Shown in pieces: positions 25,912 through 32,800 of a DNA stretch of 48,354 nt. Positions within the stretch are counted from its first letter, which is position 1; each line of letters starts with the position of its first letter. The notes under the pieces were generated by a model. The model was not told where the DNA came from. It was given only the letters and a program-made list of their open reading frames with translations, and did no database searches. A program made the position numbers and the translations under genes. The DNA is from a virus: positions 1 to 48,354 of the IMG/VR virus record IMGVR_UViG_3300005585_000472; one strand, given 5' to 3'.

Positions 25912-26715
25912 TTAGTAATCTGTATCTATGTTTTGTCTATTTACAGTAGTTTTGTAAAATGTTATGTCGTTATTTGAGAATTCTACATCTGGGATTTTTG
26001 TCCATGTAAATCCTCCGCCTCTTTCATAAATAAAAGGGCTTAAATCTATAATGACCAATTCAACTAGATCATTGTTTTCATCATCTTCATCATATAATAT
26101 ATCTGGTTCAATGTTATAAACGATGGTCTCTACGTGCTGTATATCGTCTCTTGTAAATGTTGTTGCAGTATAACTTGGGTAGTTTTTGTTTATAATTTCA
26201 ACAAAAGAATCTGCAATGAGGTGACAAATACCCCCACCAGCATATACATCAGGATTCTCATCCCAATCATCATAAATTTGTTGTGCAGCATCTACAAATT
26301 CCGAAGTAAGCCTTTCTAAACTATTTTCAAAAGAATTGGTAGACGCTATTATTTCTTTAGGTTTATAATACATAGTTCTTGAAAATGTATCTGATAAATC
26401 AAAGTCCTTTTTTCTTCCAGCATTATCTACAAATTCATTTCTTTCATAAAATCTTTGTAGTGCTCCCTTTTTACCTTTTTCAGGTTCAGGGTTAAGAACA
26501 ATTGGCTTGCCCACTCTTTGACTGTATTCTTTAAGGGAAGTAATAATTTCTGTTCCTATACCTATTCCCCTCATTTCTTTAGGAATGAATATTTTATCTA
26601 ATTTGATTTTATTTTCGTATTCATTTATTCTTAAGACAATTTCAGGATACTTATTTAAGAAATAAATTATTAATTCTTTAATACCATTTTGTTCATGAGC
26701 AAATTTATACCACAT
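25912..26715 (-). CDS. MWYK-tagged GNAT acetyltransferase fused to a possible cysteine peptidase-like domain
   Basis: A 267-residue protein with two parts. Residues 1-6 are the MWYKFA peptide shared by its neighbours. Residues 30-120 fit a GNAT acetyltransferase: MRGIGIGTEI at 48-57 is the acetyl-CoA loop and LQRFYERNEF at 86-95 the usual C-terminal motif. Residues 125-267 form a second domain with GGGICHL (Cys164), QHVETIVY (His194) and VIIDLSP (Asp224), an order seen in papain/transglutaminase-like folds; that part is inference. GGAGAA precedes the ATG on the minus strand. It is the last gene of the four-gene unit and overlaps the preceding stop by one base. Confidence 0.6.
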   Translation of the reverse strand: MWYKFAHEQNGIKELIIYFLNKYPEIVLRINEYENKIKLDKIFIPKEMRGIGIGTEIITSLKEYSQRVGKPIVLNPEPEKGKKGALQRFYERNEFVDNAGRKKDFDLSDTFSRTMYYKPKEIIASTNSFENSLERLTSEFVDAAQQIYDDWDENPDVYAGGGICHLIADSFVEIINKNYPSYTATTFTRDDIQHVETIVYNIEPDILYDEDDENNDLVELVIIDLSPFIYERGGGFTWTKIPDVEFSNNDITFYKTTVNRQNIDTDY

Positions 26716-27350
26716 TATAAATTTCTCCAGCGGGATATATCTGAGACATATTTTGGTGGGCCAGTAACCATGAAACTTTTCATATCTTCATTATAATCAT
26801 GGACTCTATCAATATCATAAGCTTTTTCAAATTTGCCCTTATTAGAATTGATTATAAATACTACATCTTGAGGCTGTAACCTATGTATGATTTCAAAAAT
26901 TTTGGCATTTTGCTCATCTGAAGGGGGTGCAAAGGCATTTATTGTCATAGTGCTTCCCATTTTACTAATTCTAATGCCTCTGTCAAAATATTTATGAAGA
27001 ATCTCTGTTACGGCATCTTCTGAATTGTATCTTGGCCCTAATTTCTCTCTTCTTCTTTGTACTAAATCTTCAGGCCCAAATGCATATTCTGGAAGTGCAG
27101 AAATATTATACTTCTCTCTAACTTCAGGATTTTGGCTTACACTGTTTCTTGCGCTTTCTAAGACTCTATCAAGAAACAAACTATGGCTTACTGCTTGATG
27201 TACGTTTTCATCACCAGAAAGAATCAAATGCTCACTTCCTGAACCTGTCCATATATCTGAGACAGGAATAGGTTTAGGAGTTTTTTCTTTTACATGTTGT
27301 TCAAAAACATTATCAGGTACATTTGGTTTTATAGCTAATCTATACCACAT
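26715..27350 (-). CDS. MWYR-tagged hypothetical protein
   Basis: A 211-residue soluble protein beginning MWYRLAIKPN. Apart from that peptide it has no similarity to its neighbours that I can see. The centre (75-135) is charged and helical; the C-terminal part alternates strands and helices. No motif recognised. Its start lies directly after the stop of the upstream cassette gene, with GGATA as a possible ribosome binding site. Confidence 0.55.
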   Translation of the reverse strand: MWYRLAIKPNVPDNVFEQHVKEKTPKPIPVSDIWTGSGSEHLILSGDENVHQAVSHSLFLDRVLESARNSVSQNPEVREKYNISALPEYAFGPEDLVQRRREKLGPRYNSEDAVTEILHKYFDRGIRISKMGSTMTINAFAPPSDEQNAKIFEIIHRLQPQDVVFIINSNKGKFEKAYDIDRVHDYNEDMKSFMVTGPPKYVSDISRWRNL

Positions 27351-27821
27351 TTAAATATCCAACTTACCTTGAGAGTAATCTAATTTATATTCGTGTAAAG
27401 AGCCTTTAATGTCTGGCTCTCCAAGTATTTTTTCTCTTATTCTTTCTGCTGCTGAATTAATTAGATAACTAACTAACCATTCAGGTTTTCCAAAATTCTC
27501 AAAGTTATATTTAAGCCATTTATAAAGATTAGTAGCAACACCCATGCCTTCATACCAATCAGCAGTTCTTACATGCTTAAGTTCAAGTTGATTTCTGCCT
27601 GAAGCGTAAAAACTTACATCAAATTCCATTTTTCCAACTGGCATTTCTCTCTGTCTATCTTCTAAATCATAAGCTTTTAAGACATATGAAATTGATCTCA
27701 CTCTTCGTTCAGAAGGATCTCTGTCACTTTCGTCACTATCTTCAGTTTGCTTCAATTCATAACTTAGATCATTAAAATCATAGTATGCTTTGTGACCTTT
27801 AAGAGCAATTTTGTACCACAT
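27351..27821 (-). CDS. MWYK-tagged GNAT-like acetyltransferase
   Basis: A 156-residue protein beginning MWYKIALKGH. Residues 60-120 resemble a GNAT core: strands, then HVRTADWYEGMGVATNLYKW, where EGMGVA stands in the acetyl-CoA binding loop (R/Q-x-x-G-x-G/A), followed by a helix. The length suits a minimal GNAT. The target is unknown; phage GNATs may modify host proteins or antibiotics-like small molecules. It is the second gene of the leftward unit, two bases after the first. Confidence 0.55.
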   Translation of the reverse strand: MWYKIALKGHKAYYDFNDLSYELKQTEDSDESDRDPSERRVRSISYVLKAYDLEDRQREMPVGKMEFDVSFYASGRNQLELKHVRTADWYEGMGVATNLYKWLKYNFENFGKPEWLVSYLINSAAERIREKILGEPDIKGSLHEYKLDYSQGKLDI

Positions 27822-27822
27822 G

Positions 27823-28308
27823 TTATTTGTCTCTTTTTTCCATAGCTAAAAAGTTAGCTCTTACTTTACTTAAGAACGAGCCAACAGTTGAAGATCTAGC
27901 ATTATTTAAAACTCCAGAGTTCTTAAATGGTGGTATTTCATAATGAAAATCTAATCCATTTATATGATGATCTTTTATGGAATTTATTTGATCTAATGTT
28001 GGAGCTTTCCAAATTTCAACACGCCATTCATTATCTATTCTAGAAACTCTAATTGAATTGGTTTCTTTTAAAAATGGTATTACATAATCCCTAGAATCAT
28101 TAGGAATTTCATTATCTAAATTTTGAACAGGTGGCATTACTTCAAAGATTTGTCCATGAAGAAATCTATCTCCCTGAAATCTGTCATAAAAGTTTAATAA
28201 TTGACCTTCTGGTAACACATAGGCAGCTTTTTCAGGGTCATCAGTTGTGTCAAATCTTTTTAAGGCTTTGTCTATATATTCATTATTTATTGCAAATTTG
28301 TACCACAT
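27823..28308 (-). CDS. MWYK-tagged hypothetical protein, first gene of the leftward cassette
   Basis: A 161-residue protein beginning MWYKFAINNE. The middle is strand-rich and aromatic (VRVEIWKAP-type segments); the C-terminus is a basic helix. No family recognised. It leads the minus-strand unit, so the promoter must lie in the 40-base gap shared with the rightward gene at 28350; TATAAT runs into the ATG on this strand. Confidence 0.55.
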   Translation of the reverse strand: MWYKFAINNEYIDKALKRFDTTDDPEKAAYVLPEGQLLNFYDRFQGDRFLHGQIFEVMPPVQNLDNEIPNDSRDYVIPFLKETNSIRVSRIDNEWRVEIWKAPTLDQINSIKDHHINGLDFHYEIPPFKNSGVLNNARSSTVGSFLSKVRANFLAMEKRDK

Positions 28309-28314
28309 TATAAC

Positions 28315-28343
28315 TTTACTTTTACTTCAAAATTGGGTAAAAT
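28315..28343 (+). promoter_or_regulatory. promoter in divergent gap, probably leaderless
   Basis: TTTACT (28315-28320) and TAAAAT (28338-28343) are 17 bases apart. The -10 ends six bases before ATG 28350 and no ribosome binding site lies between, the same layout as at 17992 and 32801. Confidence 0.42.
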
Positions 28344-28349
28344 CCTTGT

Positions 28350-28667
28350 ATGGCTAATCCTACTATAAGAGAAGTAAAAATTTTAGATGCAGTATTGAAA
28401 GAAGATGAAGGTACAGACGATGAACCTACAATCATTCAATATATTTGGCTTCAACTTCAAGATGTAAAAACAGAAAGAGTTTATACTGCAGTTTTATCTC
28501 TTGATGATATAAAAGAAATAACCAAAATGAGTAGATATCTAGAGGGTAGGGAATTAATTAATTTTTCAATTGCTTTGAAAAATAGAGAGCATCCATTATC
28601 TTTGATTTTCAACCCAGATGATCAAGAAATTACATTTGATATGATTAAGAATGAGGAAGGTATTTAA
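28350..28667 (+). CDS. hypothetical protein upstream of dUTPase
   Basis: A 105-residue acidic protein, probably alpha/beta, with no recognised motif. It opens the rightward unit that continues with dUTPase; the dUTPase start codon lies one base past its stop, so the two are coupled. Possibly leaderless (see the promoter at 28315-28343). Confidence 0.5.
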   Translation: MANPTIREVKILDAVLKEDEGTDDEPTIIQYIWLQLQDVKTERVYTAVLSLDDIKEITKMSRYLEGRELINFSIALKNREHPLSLIFNPDDQEITFDMIKNEEGI

Positions 28668-28668
28668 T

Positions 28669-29187
28669 ATGGCAGCATCAGGAAGTGGACAGGTTACAGT
28701 ATCAGGCCCTAGTGGTTACAAAGCAACAGTTGAAATTAAAGCTTTCAAGGAAGGAGCTACCATTCCAAAGAAGGCTACAGAAGGTGCAGCAGGATATGAC
28801 TTGTGTGCATGTATTTCTGAGTTTACAAGTGGATTGATGATTCATCCTCACAGCAGCATGATTGTTCCAACTGGATTGAATGTAAATATTCCTGAAGGAT
28901 ATGAAATTCAAATCCGACCACGTTCAGGTTTAGCTGCTAAGCATGGTGTTACGGTCCTCAATACGCCAGGAACAATTGACAGTGACTATTCCGGTGATGG
29001 AGAAGAATTTGAACTTAAGGTAATTCTTTTCAATCACAATAAAATCCCATTTCCAATTAATCATGGTGATCGTATTGCACAAATGGTTGTAGCAAAATTA
29101 GCAGAACATACACTTGTTGAAGTTCAAGAATTTGGTCAATCCAACAAGACATCTCGTAAGGGCGGTCTTGGAAGTACAGGTAAATAA
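28669..29187 (+). CDS. dut: dUTPase
   Basis: A 172-residue trimeric-type dUTP pyrophosphatase that keeps uracil out of DNA and supplies dUMP. All five motifs are visible: AAGYDLCA (1), RPRSGLAAKHG (2), NTPGTIDSDYSGD (3), NHGDRIAQMV (4) and the Gly-rich GGLGSTG near the C-terminus (5). The first 20 residues are an extra Gly/Ser-rich lead. I start at ATG 28669, which has AGGAAGG eight bases upstream; the ATG at 28651 contains that site and is less likely. It forms a nucleotide-metabolism group with the HAD gene. Confidence 0.92.
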   Translation: MAASGSGQVTVSGPSGYKATVEIKAFKEGATIPKKATEGAAGYDLCACISEFTSGLMIHPHSSMIVPTGLNVNIPEGYEIQIRPRSGLAAKHGVTVLNTPGTIDSDYSGDGEEFELKVILFNHNKIPFPINHGDRIAQMVVAKLAEHTLVEVQEFGQSNKTSRKGGLGSTGK

Positions 29188-29564
29188 TGGATCATAATCT
29201 TGATCAATCAAATAAAAGCTACACCATCTTTTTGGATTTAGACGCTACTGTTTGGGAGCAAGGCGATCCAGTTGAAATTTCTAAACCAGGATATCAACCA
29301 AAGATGATTTTTGGTGTTCTGGATAAGATTAGACAATGGGATAGTAAAAATTATAATATAATTCTCACTACAGGGCGCAAAGAAAGCTTGAGAGATGTAA
29401 CAATAAAACAGCTTTCTTATGCTGGAATTATTTATGATCAACTAGTAATGGGTATTGGTGGCGGAGATCGTATTTTGATTAACAACAAACGCAGAAACGG
29501 TGATATTTCTGCTAAAGCCATATGTCCAGATTACAATGAGGGAATTGGTAAAATTGATTTATGA
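29187..29564 (+). CDS. HAD-superfamily phosphatase
   Basis: A 125-residue minimal HAD enzyme. Motif I is FLDLDATVW with Asp17 and Asp19, motif II is the Thr in ILTTGRKE, and the later acidic motif is less clear (VMGIGGGDRILINNK), where GGGDR supplies an Asp. No large cap domain is present, so a small or macromolecular substrate is possible (nucleotide, or 3' phosphate on DNA). The start overlaps the dUTPase stop, suggesting a role in nucleotide metabolism. Confidence 0.7.
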   Translation: MDHNLDQSNKSYTIFLDLDATVWEQGDPVEISKPGYQPKMIFGVLDKIRQWDSKNYNIILTTGRKESLRDVTIKQLSYAGIIYDQLVMGIGGGDRILINNKRRNGDISAKAICPDYNEGIGKIDL

Positions 29565-29893
29565 TTTATCCTGAATTCAAAAAATTTGTCAATTTGATTG
29601 GTCATGAAATTACGATTTCAGGTTACGCAACTTTACCTAAGTGTGAAAAGCCTTGTCGTATAGATACCCAAGAAAGAGTAATTGGAAAGTTATCAAATAT
29701 TCCAATTGTTAAAACTTATTTCAAAGGAATCACTAATCTTCCTGATCCTGAAGAAGGTACATATTTTATTGTCAATAGAATTATAATGGATTATATTCCT
29801 ATTCTAAGAGAAGATGTATTTTGTGTAGATACCGGCCCAACAGCAATTAGAGAAAATGGTCAAGTTGTTGCTGTAACACAATTATCAATATGA
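29561..29893 (+). CDS. hypothetical protein, phage/bacterial conserved type
   Basis: A 110-residue protein beginning with a VNLIGHEITI-like strand, then IGKLSNIPIVK, LPDPEEGTYFIVNRI and a final GQVVAVTQL. This order resembles a small family seen in phages and actinobacteria (proteins starting NLTPHEI and containing EGT.yiVSrlv). Its function is not known to me. It overlaps both neighbours by four bases (ATGA). Confidence 0.55.
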   Translation: MIYPEFKKFVNLIGHEITISGYATLPKCEKPCRIDTQERVIGKLSNIPIVKTYFKGITNLPDPEEGTYFIVNRIIMDYIPILREDVFCVDTGPTAIRENGQVVAVTQLSI

Positions 29894-30366
29894 GTGAACC
29901 AGATTTCATAGAGTCACAAGAATGTCTCGACATTGCTCAAAAACTTGTTGAAAAATACTATATGTTTATTGGGTATGTTGACTTAGATTTAGTTCATTTT
30001 GTTGAAATGGATGGCTATAAGAGCAAGAGCGCCCCGGCATGTGTAATGTCGGGGCTTACTCAATCATGGGCAAGAGATATATTGAGAACATCAGGAAGCA
30101 ATAAAACATATTGTTTTGCTGTTTGGTCAGAAATTTGGGAACAGACTGAAAAATCAAAAAAAGAATGGCTTGTTTTTCGGTCACTTTATTCTATCAGCCC
30201 AGCACTAGATGGTAAAATAAGAAACTTCGATGTACAGGATTACGGGTTCATTGTAGAATATTTTGTCAGAAGTGGCTATGGGCCTTATTGGACTGAAAAA
30301 GACAATTTGCCTTCTCTTCTTGATAACGATATTTCACTTATAGTCCCAATGAATGATGATGATTAG
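29890..30366 (+). CDS. putative metallopeptidase-like protein with lost active site
   Basis: A 158-residue protein whose layout recalls the phage putative-metallopeptidase family: an N-terminal helix, a strand with W-x-x-IW, and a C-terminal stretch like FDVQDYGFIVEYFVRSGYGPYW where the family has HDV-x-(D/E)F. At the place of the family's HExxH-type motif this protein has VFRSLYSIS, and the HDV is FDV, so the metal ligands seem lost. The family link is from memory of the pattern. A GC-rich hairpin (30031-30055) lies inside the gene. It overlaps dnaX by 14 bases. Confidence 0.5.
   Translation: MSEPDFIESQECLDIAQKLVEKYYMFIGYVDLDLVHFVEMDGYKSKSAPACVMSGLTQSWARDILRTSGSNKTYCFAVWSEIWEQTEKSKKEWLVFRSLYSISPALDGKIRNFDVQDYGFIVEYFVRSGYGPYWTEKDNLPSLLDNDISLIVPMNDDD
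30031..30055 (+). other. GC-rich hairpin inside a coding region
   Basis: GCCCCGGCAT (30031-30040) and ATGTCGGGGC (30046-30055) pair with one G-U wobble around a 5-base loop. It is by far the most GC-rich short segment in the region and sits inside the gene at 29890-30366. Confidence 0.6.
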
Positions 30367-31420
30367 CCAAAGTTTTTACAATAAATATCGTCCTACAGAG
30401 TTCAAAGATCTCAAAGGATGTATGGCAGCACAAATTCTTGATTTACAAATTAAGAACAATAAAACCACACATGCTTATATACTTTCAGGCCCTCCTGGTA
30501 CTGGAAAAACAACTTTGGCACGTATTGCTGCTATAAAGTTATTATCAAGCAATGAAGCTGATAATAATACTAAGCAAATGGTTATAAATGATTCACATCC
30601 GGACATTTATGAAATCAACTGTGCTGTAAATAATGGTGTTGATCATATACGAGAAAATGTCATTCAATTCTCTAGGCTTTCACCAATATCAGGTAAATAT
30701 AAAATATTTATTTTAGATGAAGCTCAGATGCTTACAAACCAAGCTCAGACATCCTTGATCAAATTAACAGAAGAGCCGCCTCAATTTGTAAAGTTCTTCT
30801 TTTGCACAACTGATCCACATAAAATATTAAGAGCTATACATACTCGCTGTCAAACATTAAATTTGAAAAAACTATCTGATTCAAATTGTCTTGAGTTACT
30901 TGAAGATATTTGCCAAAAAGAAAGTTTAGATTATGACATTGAAGCCTTAAATCTTATTGTCAAAGAATCAGATGGTAGTGCTAGAAATGCATTATCTATA
31001 TTAGAGCAAGTTTCTGTTACTGAAATTTCTGACTCAAATGTAAGAGAAATTTTAGGAAAATCTCCAAAGCATATTTCTATGAATTTAGCATTATCTATAC
31101 TGGATATCAATTATGCTGATTCAATGAGAATTATTCAAACATCTCAAGCTGAAGGTAGAAGCTTGACTGGTCTTCTCGTTGATACTTCACGCATTTTCTT
31201 AAAAGCATTTGAATATGTAGTTTTGAAAATAAAAAAGGTAGATAGAGATCCTCAGATAGAAAATATAGCAAAATCTATCAATACTTTGCATTTATTAATG
31301 CTTACTGAAGATTTGTATAACATATCTAATAACACAAGGCAAACTGTATCTGAGGACATACTGGCAATAACTGGAGTTCTCAAAGTTATTGAAAAGTACG
31401 CAAAATTATCTGATGCGTAA
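30353..31420 (+). CDS. dnaX: DNA polymerase III clamp-loader subunit gamma/tau (DnaX)
   Basis: A 355-residue clamp-loader ATPase. It opens with YNKYRPTEFKDL, then Walker A GPPGTGKT at 46-53, Walker B IFILDEAQ with DEAQ at 121-124, LTEEPP, and the arginine-finger motif TRC at 163-165. The lid and C-terminal collar domain follow. The four cysteines of the bacterial DnaX zinc module are missing; that stretch is shorter. No tau extension is present, so it resembles gamma. It would load the DnaN-like clamp with the delta-like subunit. Several in-frame ATGs (30353, 30356, 30359) could be the start. Confidence 0.87.
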   Translation: MMMISQSFYNKYRPTEFKDLKGCMAAQILDLQIKNNKTTHAYILSGPPGTGKTTLARIAAIKLLSSNEADNNTKQMVINDSHPDIYEINCAVNNGVDHIRENVIQFSRLSPISGKYKIFILDEAQMLTNQAQTSLIKLTEEPPQFVKFFFCTTDPHKILRAIHTRCQTLNLKKLSDSNCLELLEDICQKESLDYDIEALNLIVKESDGSARNALSILEQVSVTEISDSNVREILGKSPKHISMNLALSILDINYADSMRIIQTSQAEGRSLTGLLVDTSRIFLKAFEYVVLKIKKVDRDPQIENIAKSINTLHLLMLTEDLYNISNNTRQTVSEDILAITGVLKVIEKYAKLSDA

Positions 31421-31457
31421 AAAGAATTAAAATTGAAATTTGCCCTCAGGAGATTTG

Positions 31458-32141
31458 ATGGCATCTGAAAATCCAAGAATTGTAAGAATAGTAAATAAAG
31501 CAAAAGGAGGCGATGAGGCTTCTTTTAAAAGACTTTTAAAAATGGTAGAGCCTGATCTCAAGAAAATTGCTCCGCATTTTTTTATTGTTGGTGGCGATCG
31601 TGAAGATGTCATGCAAGAATTAAGATTGGGCGTTTATAAAGCTGTTAATTCTTATGACTGTACCAAAGACACAACTTTCAAAAACTTCTGTGTTAATTTA
31701 GTTTGCAAAAGACATCTTGCCACAGCTATAGCTTCGGCAAAAAGAATGAAAAATTCAGCGTTGAATGATTCAATTTCTTTAGATGCACCATTTATTTTAA
31801 ATGATGATGGAAATTTTCATACTTTAGGAGATTATATTCCTGAGAAGAAAAATCCTTATGATGAATCTCCTCCTGTTAATTTACTTGAAGACATTATCGT
31901 CAGAGAAGAATTAGAAATAAACTCATCTTTGTTGCTTGAAAAGCTTACCCCTTTAGAAGCTGACATTTTTGTAGAGTATTGTTTAAGATCCTCTTACAAA
32001 GATATTTCAAACTCACTAAATGTTCCAGCTAAATGTGTTGATAATGCACTCACAAGAATACGCAAAAAAGCCACTGAAGTTTATACGCAATTTAGGACTG
32101 ACGAGAAAGAGGATGCGTCACATAATTTACCAAAAAAGTAA
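31458..32141 (+). CDS. sigma factor, SigH-like
   Basis: A 227-residue sigma-70 family protein. Region 2 reads DREDVMQELRLGVYKAVNSYD and TFKNFCVNLVCKRHLATAI, followed by ALNDSISLDAP, very like sporulation SigH (sigma-30). Region 4 is LTPLEADIFVEYCLRSSYKD with helix-turn-helix VDNALTRIRKKA; the VDNALxR segment is typical of SigH. It should redirect host RNA polymerase to phage promoters. ATG 31458 has CAGGAG six bases upstream; the TTG at 31440 is less likely. It comes 37 bases after dnaX. Confidence 0.85.
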   Translation: MASENPRIVRIVNKAKGGDEASFKRLLKMVEPDLKKIAPHFFIVGGDREDVMQELRLGVYKAVNSYDCTKDTTFKNFCVNLVCKRHLATAIASAKRMKNSALNDSISLDAPFILNDDGNFHTLGDYIPEKKNPYDESPPVNLLEDIIVREELEINSSLLLEKLTPLEADIFVEYCLRSSYKDISNSLNVPAKCVDNALTRIRKKATEVYTQFRTDEKEDASHNLPKK

Positions 32142-32144
32142 TAT

Positions 32145-32762
32145 ATGAGACACATATTGCGCTTGGCTTCATTTTTAGATCAAGTTGGAAAATATAAATT
32201 AGCAGATAAAATAACTAAAATTGCTATCGATCAAAGTGATTTTGAATTACCAAAAAAACCTATTACGTTTTCAGATCACGTATTAGACAGATCAAGGTCT
32301 ACTGGTAAAGATCCGTTGGATGTAATTGATAAAATGACTACAGACAACGTAGCTGAAGCTGATTATAGTTTTTCTGACTATAGAAGATTTTTTGAAATTT
32401 ATTCACAAATTTTCATATTTGCAAAAGATGGTGTTTGGAAATTTTCATTTATAGACCCACTGTCTTTGCAAGGTTTAGCAAAAATGTCAGATAAAGAAGG
32501 CAAATTGCTCACTGACCAACTTTCAGTTCCAGGATTAGAAGAGCTGTATAGTAGTGAAGAAGATCTTGAAAAAATAACATATGATGTTCTTTATTCAACA
32601 AATTTACCGATTGAAGATTACACAGCTGAAGAAGCAGAAGAATATGTTAGAGAAAGATTCCCATATGCTTCAATTGATGTAATGACGGGTGATTATGAAG
32701 TTGACAAGAATGAAAATTTATATGATGCTGAAAGAGACTTACCTGAAAGAGACTTGTCATAA
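32145..32762 (+). CDS. hypothetical protein with an LDxxGxxxxAD N-terminal motif
   Basis: A 205-residue protein. Residues 4-28 (ILRLASFLDQVGKYKLAD and following KITKIA) form an amphipathic helix pair also seen at the start of the gene at 41965. The rest is acidic and mixed helix/strand with no recognised family; the tail repeats PERDL. It lies three bases after the sigma factor gene and is followed by the purA promoter. Confidence 0.55.
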   Translation: MRHILRLASFLDQVGKYKLADKITKIAIDQSDFELPKKPITFSDHVLDRSRSTGKDPLDVIDKMTTDNVAEADYSFSDYRRFFEIYSQIFIFAKDGVWKFSFIDPLSLQGLAKMSDKEGKLLTDQLSVPGLEELYSSEEDLEKITYDVLYSTNLPIEDYTAEEAEEYVRERFPYASIDVMTGDYEVDKNENLYDAERDLPERDLS

Positions 32763-32764
32763 CT

Positions 32765-32794
32765 CTTGCTAAAAATCTTACAATGTAGTAAGAT
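32765..32794 (+). promoter_or_regulatory. promoter for the PurA/PurZ gene, probably leaderless
   Basis: TTGCTA (32765-32770) and TAAGAT (32789-32794) are 18 bases apart. The -10 ends six bases before ATG 32801, leaving no room for a ribosome binding site. Confidence 0.45.
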
Positions 32795-32800
32795 TTGCAT

